This document shows, piece by piece, positions 6,038-12,331 of a DNA stretch of 12,639 bases. Position 1 is the first letter of the stretch. Each line of letters begins with the position of its first letter. Source of the DNA: Anaerolineae bacterium (GTDB lineage: Bacteria > Chloroflexota > Anaerolineae > JAADDB01); contig WGAA01000338.1 in NCBI GenBank assembly GCA_015489285.1, positions 1 to 12,639 of the forward strand, given 5' to 3'. A program made the translations under genes and the position numbers. The notes beneath the pieces are model-generated. The model had not been told where the DNA came from. It was given only the letters and a program-made list of their open reading frames with translations, and made no database searches.

Positions 6038-7140
6038 CGAGCCCCCAGTCGCTTGAGAAACAGGGTGTCGTCGGGTGTCCACAGGCTATAGCGTCCCCCG
6101 CCCCCCAGAAACACGGTCGTTCCCCCGATCAGCAAGAGGAGGTGCCATACATGTTCGGGCATGAAGGTGACGTGTACGGCCACAATCGCCAGGAGGAGAG
6201 CCGCGTTGAGACGAACGAGCACGCCCCCTACGAGGAGAAAGGCGAGGAGGAGGTGTCCGAAGACGCTGAGCGGCGTCATGTGGGCGCTGAGCACGGGGGC
6301 AACGCGCCACGTGTACACGAGAAGGAGTAGCCCCGTCCCCCAGCGCACCAAGGAAAGGATGCCCTGAGGCCACAGGTCCGAGTTCAACCGGCGGGCCAGG
6401 GTGTTCCCCGTCCACCCGGCAACGGCCAAGAAGTCCCGAACGAACCCCAAAAGGAAGGGCACGGAGAGGAACGTCCCCACGAGCCGTACCCCGGGGTGGG
6501 CGCCCTGGGGGTAAAGGGCCACCGCGAGGAAGACCATCTGGGAACCGGCGAGGAGGCGCCGGGTGGGGCTGGGAGGTAGAGGGTGGAGGGGACGGTGGGC
6601 CCGCCGTAGAAGGGCTTCTCCCAGGAGGAAGAGGTATCGGGCCAGCCCGACAAGGGCATACCACCAGGGCATGTGCCCGATGCGGACGACGAGCAGCGCG
6701 GCGACAAGGACCCCTATGCTGTCCAGGTGCATGTCCAGGTGTTGTCCCAGAAGGGAGGGGCGACGGGTCAGCCGGGCAACGATGCCGTCGAGGAAGTCGA
6801 GCAGGATCGCTGCGGTGAAGAGGAACCCCGGTACCCACCGGAAGGGCTTCGGCGGCAGCCCGCTCACCAGGAACCCGGCCAGGAAGGCAATGAGCACCCC
6901 GCGGAAGAGGGTGAGCACGTTGGCAGCCCCCAAAGTGGGGTATAAGGCCGCACGTGGGTTAGGGCGGTTGAGGTGCTCATGGGCGATAACTTCGTGGACG
7001 ATCTGGATGACGAGCGCCGCGGTCAACAACAGTCTTCCCCACACGTGGAAAATGGAACGCGCGGGGAGGAGGTAAAATTCCACCCCCAAGCCGATAAGCG
7101 CCAGGAGGAGAAGGCCGATAATCGAACGCCGATACACCAT
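6034..7140 (-). CDS. CDP-alcohol phosphatidyltransferase with extended C-terminal membrane region
   Basis: 368 residues. The complete CDP-alcohol signature D-x2-D-G-x2-A-R-x8-G-x3-D-x3-D is present at 115-140, with D115, D118, D136 and D140 as metal and catalytic Asp residues. It is preceded by the family's NVLTLFRG (74-81). Enzymes of this family displace CMP from CDP-diacylglycerol, or another CDP-activated alcohol, with an alcohol to make phospholipid headgroups. The protein is far longer than the usual 200 residues. Two helices precede the core, and a helical region at about 255-368 ends in GGGGRYSLW, which resembles DoxX/MauE-type membrane domains. The ATG at 7140 is chosen because GAGGA lies six bases upstream; an ATG at 7170 has no ribosome site. 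It is the first gene of the leftward operon. The acceptor alcohol is unknown. Confidence 0.92.
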   Translation of the reverse strand: MVYRRSIIGLLLLALIGLGVEFYLLPARSIFHVWGRLLLTAALVIQIVHEVIAHEHLNRPNPRAALYPTLGAANVLTLFRGVLIAFLAGFLVSGLPPKPFRWVPGFLFTAAILLDFLDGIVARLTRRPSLLGQHLDMHLDSIGVLVAALLVVRIGHMPWWYALVGLARYLFLLGEALLRRAHRPLHPLPPSPTRRLLAGSQMVFLAVALYPQGAHPGVRLVGTFLSVPFLLGFVRDFLAVAGWTGNTLARRLNSDLWPQGILSLVRWGTGLLLLVYTWRVAPVLSAHMTPLSVFGHLLLAFLLVGGVLVRLNAALLLAIVAVHVTFMPEHVWHLLLLIGGTTVFLGGGGRYSLWTPDDTLFLKRLGAR

Positions 7141-7146
7141 GATATG

Positions 7147-7151
7147 TCCTC
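7147..7151 (-). promoter_or_regulatory. Ribosome binding site fixing the CDP-alcohol transferase start
   Basis: GAGGA on the minus strand ends six bases before the ATG at 7140. The alternative ATG at 7170 has no purine-rich stretch before it, so the shorter protein is preferred. Confidence 0.75.
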
Positions 7152-7221
7152 GTGTCGGGTGAAAATCCATTAGGGGTACGGTTGGGAAAGGACACGCGGA
7201 TCAGCCGGGAAGCCGGCCTGA

Positions 7222-7259
7222 CGGCATCCCCGCCCATGACGGAATTCAGCGGGATGCCG
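7222..7259. repeat. 9-bp perfect inverted repeat, 20-bp spacing
   Basis: CGGCATCCC at 7222-7230 is exactly matched by GGGATGCCG at 7251-7259. The right arm lies between the -35 and -10 positions of the right-facing promoter, so a repressor or activator binding here could control it. Arm-to-arm centre spacing is 29 bp, close to three helical turns, which would place both half-sites on one DNA face. No binding protein is known. Confidence 0.6.
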
Positions 7260-7274
7260 GGCCTGTGATATAAT
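7245..7274 (+). promoter_or_regulatory. Extended -10 sigma-70-type promoter for the formate dehydrogenase operon
   Basis: TGATATAAT at 7266-7274 combines the TGn extension with a perfect TATAAT (7269-7274). The best -35 is the weak TTCAGC at 7245-7250 with an 18-base spacer, as is common when an extended -10 is present. Transcription should start near 7281, leaving a leader of about 49 nt before the ATG at 7330. Strong ribosome site AGGAGG at 7319-7324 follows. Confidence 0.7.
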
Positions 7275-7280
7275 GGGCCC
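7259..7280. repeat. Inverted repeat bracketing the -10 hexamer
   Basis: GGGCC at 7259-7263 pairs with GGCCC at 7276-7280, placing the TATAAT between two GC arms. It may be an operator at the melting site or chance in GC-rich DNA. The arms are only five bases. Confidence 0.3.
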
Positions 7281-7329
7281 GAGCTTGGGCGCGGCGTATT
7301 TATCACGATCTCCGCTGTAGGAGGCTTTT

Positions 7330-8013
7330 ATGGTCATCGATTGGATTCGCTATCCTGGGCAAGGGCGCGATTATCGGGGCTACGTGGTGCGCCCCCGGGT
7401 TGCCCTCACTGCTCCAGCCGTTCTTCTCCTCCCCGACCGTTGGGGGCTTTCGCCCCAGGCGAAACGACGGGCAGACGCCCTGGCCCATCAAGGGTACGTC
7501 GTCATGGTGCCCGACATTTACGACGGTCATGTGCCTCAGGATGAGGAGGATGCCCGTCACCGAATGCAATTGTTGACCCACCGCGATGGCCTCGACCGCG
7601 TCATCACCGCAGTGCATTGGCTGCGCAATCAGGCGTACACAAAAGCCCATCGCACGGCCGTCATCGGTTTTGGTGAACTGGGCGCGTTTGCCCTTCACGC
7701 GGGAACGGAGACCGTCTTCCCCCCTGTCGCCATCGTCCTGTTCGCCACGCCTGTGGCCCGGGCTCTGGACCTGGTCCCCCAACTCCGGTCGGCCGTCCAG
7801 GCGCATTTCAGCAAAGGGGATCCTCACGTGCCCCTTCAGGATGTGCAGAAGTTCCAGGAGGCCCTTCACCGTCACGGCGTTTCCGGTGAAGTCCACCTTT
7901 ACGACGCCCCTGTGCAGGACCTCCTTTCCTCCGATGCCTCTGAGGCGAGTCCGGAGATGGCATTGGCCTGGGAACGGACCTTGACGTTCTTGCAATCCCA
8001 CTTTAGCGGGTAA
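7330..8013 (+). CDS. Dienelactone hydrolase-family alpha/beta-hydrolase fold protein lacking catalytic residues
   Basis: The 227-residue length and layout are those of the dienelactone hydrolase family: LLLPDRWGL (32-40) at the oxyanion strand, VMVPDIYDG (58-66), and an acid strand HFSKGDPHVP (159-168) that keeps D164. The nucleophile elbow, normally G-x-C-x-G, reads IGFGELG (112-118), so Gly115 replaces Cys or Ser. The catalytic His position, expected in the segment after LYDAP, reads VQDLLSSD, with Q196 where His should be. Two of three triad residues are therefore missing and hydrolysis by the family mechanism is not expected. A binding or regulatory role is inferred. It follows a clear promoter with AGGAGG five bases before the ATG and lies 23 nt before the formate dehydrogenase gene. 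Confidence 0.85.
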   Translation: MVIDWIRYPGQGRDYRGYVVRPRVALTAPAVLLLPDRWGLSPQAKRRADALAHQGYVVMVPDIYDGHVPQDEEDARHRMQLLTHRDGLDRVITAVHWLRNQAYTKAHRTAVIGFGELGAFALHAGTETVFPPVAIVLFATPVARALDLVPQLRSAVQAHFSKGDPHVPLQDVQKFQEALHRHGVSGEVHLYDAPVQDLLSSDASEASPEMALAWERTLTFLQSHFSG

Positions 8014-8026
8014 AAGGACAAAACGT

Positions 8027-8031
8027 GGAGG
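8027..8031 (+). promoter_or_regulatory. Ribosome binding site fixing the formate dehydrogenase start
   Basis: GGAGG ends five bases before the ATG at 8037 and favours it over an in-frame GTG at 8025, which has AAGGA six bases upstream and would add four residues. Confidence 0.65.
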
Positions 8032-8036
8032 AGGGT

Positions 8037-10139
8037 ATGATACCGGCGGACACCATTGTGCGAACGACGTGTCCTTATTGCGGCGTTGGATGCCAACTGG
8101 ATTTGCACGTACACCAGGGGGTCATTTTCCGCGTGGCAGCGCCTTTCGATGCCCCGCCCAATTACGGGCGCCTGTGCGTGAAAGGGCGGTTTGGTTTGGA
8201 CTTCGTCCACCACCCTTCACGCCTCACCGTGCCCTTGATCCGCAAGGAATTCGGTAAGGTGCCCCGGCGTCCCGTGGGGTTGGACGGGTTCCGGGAAGCC
8301 ACGTGGGATGAGGCCCTGGATCTGGCCGCGGAAAAACTGGCGGCCATCGTGCGGGAACACGGCGGGGACGCGCTGGGCACCTTTTGTTCCGCCAAGGCGA
8401 CGAACGAGGACAATTACCTTTTCCAGAAGTTCGTACGCGCGGTTCTGGGCACGAACAACGTCGACCACTGTGCTCGCCTGTGTCATGCCTCCTCCGTTGC
8501 CGGGCTCTCCCGGACAATCGGCTCGGCCGCGATGTCCAACTCCATTGCGGAGATCCCCCACCTGGATGTGTTCATCGTCACCGGCTCGAATACGACGGAG
8601 ACGCATCCCGTCATCAGCACGTTTATGCGCCAGGCGATTGTCCACAACGGCGCACGGCTCATCGTCGTCGACCCGCGGGCCACGGAGATGACCCAGTTCG
8701 CCACTCTGTGGCTGCGACAGAAGCCGGGCACGGATGTGGCCGTCTTCTCCGCCATGGCTCACGTCATCGTGAAGGAGGGGCTGTACAACGAAGCCTTCAT
8801 TCGCGAGCGGACGGCGGACTTCGAGGCCTATGCCGCTTCTCTGGACCCCTTCACCCCGGAGTGGGCCGAGGAGGTCTCGGGCGTTCCCGCGGACGACATT
8901 CGGACCGCCGCGCGCATGTACGCGTCGGCCAAGGCCGGAGCCATTTACTGGGGGATGGGGATCACCCAACACAGCCACGGGACGGACAACGTCATCGCCC
9001 TCTCCAATCTGGCCCTTCTTACCGGGCACATCGGTCGTCCTCACACGGGCTTGAACCCCCTGCGCGGGCAGAACAATGTCCAGGGGTGTTCCGACTCGGG
9101 GGGGCTTCCCAACGTCTTCCCGGGATATCAGCGGGTGGACGATCCGGCCATTCGGGCGAAGTTCGAACGGGCCTGGGGCGTTCGTCTCAACCCGGAGGTC
9201 GGTTTGACCACGATGGAGATGGTGGAGGCCGCAGAGCGGGGAGAGATTCGCGGGTATTACATCATGGGGGAGAACCCGATGATGAGCGAGCCCAACCTGC
9301 GGCACGCCCGCCACGTCATGGAGCAGATGGAGTTCGTTCTCGTACAGGATATTTTCCTCAACGAGACGGGAGCGTACGCGGACATCATCCTTCCCGCGAC
9401 CAGTTTTGCGGAGAAGGACGGCACCTTTACCAACACGGACCGACGTGTCCAGCGCATTCGTAAAGCTGTCCCACCCCCGGGACAGGCCCGCGCGGATTGG
9501 GACATCATCCAGGAGCTGGCCAGGCGGGTAGAGGAGAAGTTGGGGCGGGCCACCAGCGCGGGGTTCGATTTTCAGCACCCTGCCGAGATCTGGGCGGAGA
9601 TGGCCGCGTTGACGCCCGCATTTCAGGGCATATCCTACGAGCGTTTGGAGCGGGAGGGCGGCGTTCATTGGCCCTGTCCCTCCCCGGACCATCCCGGGAC
9701 GCCTTACCTTTTCGCCGACGGTTTCCCCAAGGGGCGAGGACGCTTCATCTCCCTACAATTTTTGCCCCCGGCCGAATGGCCTGACGAGAACTACCCCTTC
9801 ATCCTCTCCACGGGGCGGGTCCTTTACCACTGGCACGGAGGGACCTTATCCCGGCGCTCACGGTTGGAGGACATTTACCCGGAACCCACCGTGGAGATTC
9901 ATCCGGACGACGCGGAGCGCCTGGGCATTCGCAGTGGGGACTATGTCCGCGTGCGTTCTCGGCGAGGGGAAATCAAGGTGCGGGTACACGTCAGCACCCG
10001 TTCCCCGCGAGGCACCGTCTTCATCCCCTTCCACTTTGCCGAAGCAGCTGCCAATGAGTTGACCAACGATGTTCTCGACCCCCACGCCAAAATTCCCGAG
10101 TACAAGGTGTGTGCTGTCGCTGTGGAAAAGTGGGAGTAA
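8037..10139 (+). CDS. Formate dehydrogenase catalytic subunit (molybdopterin, [4Fe-4S]; Cys type)
   Basis: 700 residues, close to the E. coli FdhF length. The N-terminal [4Fe-4S] cluster site is C12, C15, C19 and C47 (CPYCGVGC then LCVKG). The active-site segment DHCARLCHASSVAGL (143-157) places Cys149 where FdhF has selenocysteine 140, followed by the essential H150. The catalytic Arg is R343 in NPLRGQNNVQG, matching R333. The molydopterin-dinucleotide domains follow, with MGENPMMSEPN and LPATSFAEKDGTFTNTDRR, and the C-terminal cofactor domain with STGRVLYHWHGGT. It oxidises formate to CO2, or reduces CO2, passing electrons through the cluster. No signal peptide is seen, so it is cytoplasmic. 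No partner subunit, hydrogenase or maturation gene is adjacent, so its electron acceptor is unknown. The Nudix gene follows after three bases. Confidence 0.94.
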   Translation: MIPADTIVRTTCPYCGVGCQLDLHVHQGVIFRVAAPFDAPPNYGRLCVKGRFGLDFVHHPSRLTVPLIRKEFGKVPRRPVGLDGFREATWDEALDLAAEKLAAIVREHGGDALGTFCSAKATNEDNYLFQKFVRAVLGTNNVDHCARLCHASSVAGLSRTIGSAAMSNSIAEIPHLDVFIVTGSNTTETHPVISTFMRQAIVHNGARLIVVDPRATEMTQFATLWLRQKPGTDVAVFSAMAHVIVKEGLYNEAFIRERTADFEAYAASLDPFTPEWAEEVSGVPADDIRTAARMYASAKAGAIYWGMGITQHSHGTDNVIALSNLALLTGHIGRPHTGLNPLRGQNNVQGCSDSGGLPNVFPGYQRVDDPAIRAKFERAWGVRLNPEVGLTTMEMVEAAERGEIRGYYIMGENPMMSEPNLRHARHVMEQMEFVLVQDIFLNETGAYADIILPATSFAEKDGTFTNTDRRVQRIRKAVPPPGQARADWDIIQELARRVEEKLGRATSAGFDFQHPAEIWAEMAALTPAFQGISYERLEREGGVHWPCPSPDHPGTPYLFADGFPKGRGRFISLQFLPPAEWPDENYPFILSTGRVLYHWHGGTLSRRSRLEDIYPEPTVEIHPDDAERLGIRSGDYVRVRSRRGEIKVRVHVSTRSPRGTVFIPFHFAEAAANELTNDVLDPHAKIPEYKVCAVAVEKWE

Positions 10140-10142
10140 ATA

Positions 10143-10640
10143 GTGGGCACCCGTTCTGCGCGTAAACGACGGCGACTTTTGAAAAACATGGTACGGGATG
10201 AGGTATCCGCCGGAGGCGTCGTTGTCCGGCCTCGCGAGGACGGATGGGACGTCCTCCTCATCGCGACGCATGAGGGGGAGCGGTGGAGCCTGCCCAAAGG
10301 ACACGTGGAGAGCGGTGAAACCGCGGAAGAGGCGGCAGTCCGTGAGGTGCGTGAGGAGACGGGTGTCGAAGCGGAAGTTGTCGCCCCTTTGGATACCATA
10401 GAGTACTGGTTCCGCTGGAAGTCCACGGAAGGCTCTTTGCTTATCCACAAGCGCGTGCACTTCTTCCTCATGCGCTATCTCTCCGGGGATCCCCGACAGC
10501 ACGGGTGGGAGGTGGACGACGCCCGCTGGTTCGACATGGATGAGGCCATCGAGAAGGTGACGTACAAGGACGAGCGGGAGCTCCTGCAGAAAGCCAAGCA
10601 GGTTTTGGAGAAATACTCAGGGTCTCTCACCCGTGGCTAG
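10143..10640 (+). CDS. Nudix hydrolase
   Basis: 165 residues with a perfect Nudix box G-x5-E-x7-R-E-U-x-E-E-x-G-U at 53-75 (GHVESGE, then REVREETGV). The preceding RWSLPKGHVE is typical of diadenosine-polyphosphate hydrolases and MutT-like enzymes. These cleave nucleoside diphosphates linked to another group, using magnesium. The exact substrate cannot be read. The start is GTG at 10143, with GGGAG six bases upstream and three bases after the formate dehydrogenase stop. The first 16 residues are very basic; the ATG at 10188 has no ribosome site but would remove them. The end overlaps the convergent FHA regulator by 24 nt. Grouping with formate dehydrogenase is by spacing only. Confidence 0.92.
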   Translation: MGTRSARKRRRLLKNMVRDEVSAGGVVVRPREDGWDVLLIATHEGERWSLPKGHVESGETAEEAAVREVREETGVEAEVVAPLDTIEYWFRWKSTEGSLLIHKRVHFFLMRYLSGDPRQHGWEVDDARWFDMDEAIEKVTYKDERELLQKAKQVLEKYSGSLTRG

Positions 10641-11279
10641 CCGGTAGCCGTGCCCGCGAACGGTTATGATGTACACGCGGTCGGGATCGTATTCTGCCAG
10701 GCGTTCCCGCAGACGGCGGACAAGGGCGTCGATGGCCTGTTCGGTGACGCCGTCGGCCGCCGCGTCGGCCCAGACGTGACGGACGATTTCCTCCCGCGAG
10801 ACGACTCGTCCCCGCCCGCGCCAGAGGAGGGAGAGCAATTTGTACTGGGACGGGGATAAGGGCGGGGTGATCTCCCGGCCGTTCACGAAGACACGACGGG
10901 TTTCCTCCTCCACCCATATGCCCACCCCGGGCGCTTCTGCTTCCACCTCCAGAGGCGCGGTAGCCCCGCTCCCCACAAAGGCCAGTTTGAACCGCAGCGC
11001 GATCTGGATTTCATCGCCGTCTTCCAGAGGCCGGACGCCCGTCAAGGGGTGTCCGTTGACCCAGGTTCCGTTTTTGGAACCCAGGTCTTCGATGAAGTAC
11101 GTATCCCCTTGACGGAAGATGCGCGCGTGACGCCGGGACACCTGGCGGTCGGGCAGGATGATATCGCAATCCGGCAGGCGTCCGATGATAACCTGGGGCT
11201 TGTCCAGGCGCCAGCGTTGGCTTCCCTGACCGCCCCGTTGTAAAATGAGCATGGCAACTTCATCATTCGCTGTGGACAT
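10617..11279 (-). CDS. FHA domain plus OmpR/PhoB-type winged-helix transcription regulator
   Basis: About 220 residues in two domains. The FHA domain (about 10-105) has IIGR (G33, R34), SRRHA (S48, H51) and SKNGTWVNG (N75), the residues that bind phosphothreonine. After a short acidic linker, a winged-helix DNA-binding domain (about 120-214) has the OmpR/PhoB pattern: VNGREITPPLSPSQYKLLSL, helix SREEIVRHVW, recognition helix TEQAIDALVRRLRERL and wing IITVRGHGYRL. No receiver domain exists, so control is likely through phosphothreonine rather than phospho-Asp. The divergent Ser/Thr kinase gene next door is the obvious partner, by analogy to EmbR and PknH of Mycobacterium tuberculosis. The start is uncertain: ATG 11279 is given, ATG 11252 (closer to the FHA fold) and TTG 11288 are alternatives. 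Confidence 0.9.
   Translation of the reverse strand: MSTANDEVAMLILQRGGQGSQRWRLDKPQVIIGRLPDCDIILPDRQVSRRHARIFRQGDTYFIEDLGSKNGTWVNGHPLTGVRPLEDGDEIQIALRFKLAFVGSGATAPLEVEAEAPGVGIWVEEETRRVFVNGREITPPLSPSQYKLLSLLWRGRGRVVSREEIVRHVWADAAADGVTEQAIDALVRRLRERLAEYDPDRVYIITVRGHGYRLATGERP
11217..11246 (+). promoter_or_regulatory. Candidate promoter for the Ser/Thr kinase gene
   Basis: TTGGCT at 11217-11222 and TAAAAT at 11241-11246 with an 18-base spacer form a plausible sigma-70-type pair. Transcription would start near 11253 and leave a leader of about 35 nt. It lies inside the first codons of the divergent FHA regulator, so the two genes may interfere with each other's transcription. Confidence 0.45.
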
Positions 11280-11287
11280 GGCAGGCA

Positions 11288-12331
11288 ATGGCAGCTTATA
11301 AGACCCGATTGATCGTGGCCGAACCCCTACAACCGGATACTATTTTACGCGAGCGGTACCGAATTGTCGAGCTCATCGGGCAAGGCGGTATGGGCGCGGT
11401 GTACAAGGCCGAGGACCTGCGCCTGGAAGGGCGATGGTGTGCCATCAAAGAGGTCCTACCCGAAATGTACGGGGCTCCCGAGATCACGGAGGAGATCCAC
11501 GAGCAGTTCTACCGGGAGGCGAGTGTTCTCGCCCGGCTGGATCACCCCAACCTCCCTAAGGTGTCCGATTTTTTCGCCGAAGGGGGGCGGGAATACCTGG
11601 TTATGGACTATATCCCCGGTGCCGACCTGGAAAGCCTTATCCTGGAGAAACGTCGGGCAGGGGAGTTCCTCGATGAGCGGACGGTACTCCTCTGGGCCGA
11701 TCAGATATGCGATGCTCTGGAATACCTGCACAGCCAGGATCCCCCCGTCTTGCACCGGGATATCAAACCGGCGAACATTAAGGTCACCCCGGAAGGGCGC
11801 ATCAAGTTGGTGGATTTCGGCCTGGTCAAGGTGCTCACCCCGGATGACAGCCGGACGATTACCGTCGTCCAGGGGCGCGGGACGGCCGCGTACACTCCCC
11901 TGGAGCAGTACGGAGGGGAGACGGACCGCACGGATCCCCGGAGCGATATCTACGCGCTGGGCGCGACGTTGTATCACCTGCTCACGGGGGTTCCCCCGGC
12001 CGATGCCAAGGAACGCTTCCTGCATCCGGGAAGCTTACGGCCCCTGAGGGAAATAAATCCCCGTGTTTCCGCCCGCACGGAGCAAGCCATTGCCTGGGCG
12101 ATGGCCATGCACCCGGCCGACCGTCCTCCGTCGGTCCAGGCCTTCCGGCGTGCCCTCCTCGGCACCGATTCCTTGCAGCAGGACTACCCCATGTTCACCC
12201 TGACACGGACCACGTGGCAGGATGCCCTCTACGCCAACCGCTGGACCCTCACCTTGATCCTGGCGCTCCTTATCATCGCCATCTTGATGACCATCTTCTC
12301 CCCCTCCTTCTCCGTTCGTTTAGTCCAGTGA
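11288..12331 (+). CDS. Ser/Thr protein kinase (Hanks type) with single C-terminal transmembrane helix
   Basis: 347 residues. The kinase core (about 24-291) is complete: Gly loop GQGGMG (31-36), catalytic Lys K54 in CAIKEV, helix-C Glu E77, catalytic loop HRDIKPAN (156-163, D158), DFG at 176-178, D220 in RSDIYALGA and R279 near the end. The usual APE of the activation segment reads TPLEQY with E206. T190, T192, T199 and T203 are possible autophosphorylation sites. A short juxtamembrane stretch leads to one helix at 319-337 and a tail of about ten residues outside. There is no sensor domain, unlike PASTA kinases, so any signal must come through a partner or the membrane. It is divergent from the FHA/winged-helix gene, with only eight bases between the chosen start codons. 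The ribosome site is weak. Confidence 0.95.
   Translation: MAAYKTRLIVAEPLQPDTILRERYRIVELIGQGGMGAVYKAEDLRLEGRWCAIKEVLPEMYGAPEITEEIHEQFYREASVLARLDHPNLPKVSDFFAEGGREYLVMDYIPGADLESLILEKRRAGEFLDERTVLLWADQICDALEYLHSQDPPVLHRDIKPANIKVTPEGRIKLVDFGLVKVLTPDDSRTITVVQGRGTAAYTPLEQYGGETDRTDPRSDIYALGATLYHLLTGVPPADAKERFLHPGSLRPLREINPRVSARTEQAIAWAMAMHPADRPPSVQAFRRALLGTDSLQQDYPMFTLTRTTWQDALYANRWTLTLILALLIIAILMTIFSPSFSVRLVQ
11295..11300 (-). promoter_or_regulatory. Candidate -10 element for the FHA regulator
   Basis: TATAAG on the minus strand, inside the kinase gene start, matches five of six -10 positions. The -35 spaced 17 bases away (TTCGGC) is poor. Transcription would start near 11288, favouring the ATG at 11252 or a nearly leaderless start at 11279. 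Confidence 0.25.

Larger units (their letters stand above)
1..7140 (-). other. Predicted eight-gene operon: GTP-derived heterocycle plus lipid/glycan genes
   Basis: Eight same-strand genes follow one another without room for internal promoters or terminators. The junctions are 4-nt ATGA overlaps (6034-6037 and 1088-1091, and an optional one at 3648-3651), a 14-nt overlap (4351-4364), and gaps of 22, 18 and 11 nt. This spacing supports a single transcript read leftward from the divergent region at 7141-7329. No convincing -10/-35 pair was found for it by eye. The 3' end lies outside the window, so further genes may belong to it. Co-transcription is inferred from spacing only. Confidence 0.8.
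7141..7329. promoter_or_regulatory. Divergent intergenic control region
   Basis: This 189-base gap separates the leftward eight-gene operon from the rightward formate dehydrogenase operon. It contains a strong right-facing extended -10 element, two inverted repeats (7222-7259 and 7259-7280) and a short hairpin GCCGG-GAAG-CCGGC at 7204-7217. The leftward promoter must also lie here, but only weak matches such as CCTAAT near 7170 were seen. No coding potential was noted. Confidence 0.8.

Noticed and set aside
7170..7190. Leftward promoter using CCTAAT as a -10
   Set aside because: Only four of six matches, no credible -35 at 16-18 bases, so it was not listed as a feature.
8481..8483. Possible selenocysteine in the formate dehydrogenase active site
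   Set aside because: The codon in DHCARLCHASS is TGT (Cys149), not TGA, so this is the Cys form.
8384..9463. Open frame of 359 codons on the plus strand, shifted relative to formate dehydrogenase
   Set aside because: The product is Arg/Gly/His-rich with no domain and lies entirely inside the real gene.
8217..9692. Long open frame of 491 codons on the minus strand inside the formate dehydrogenase gene
   Set aside because: It is antisense to a gene with complete catalytic motifs, contains no recognisable domain, and such frames are expected in GC-rich DNA.
10635..10649. Hairpin GGCTA-GCCGG-TAGCC as a terminator
   Set aside because: Stem of five pairs with no T-run on either strand; too weak to call.
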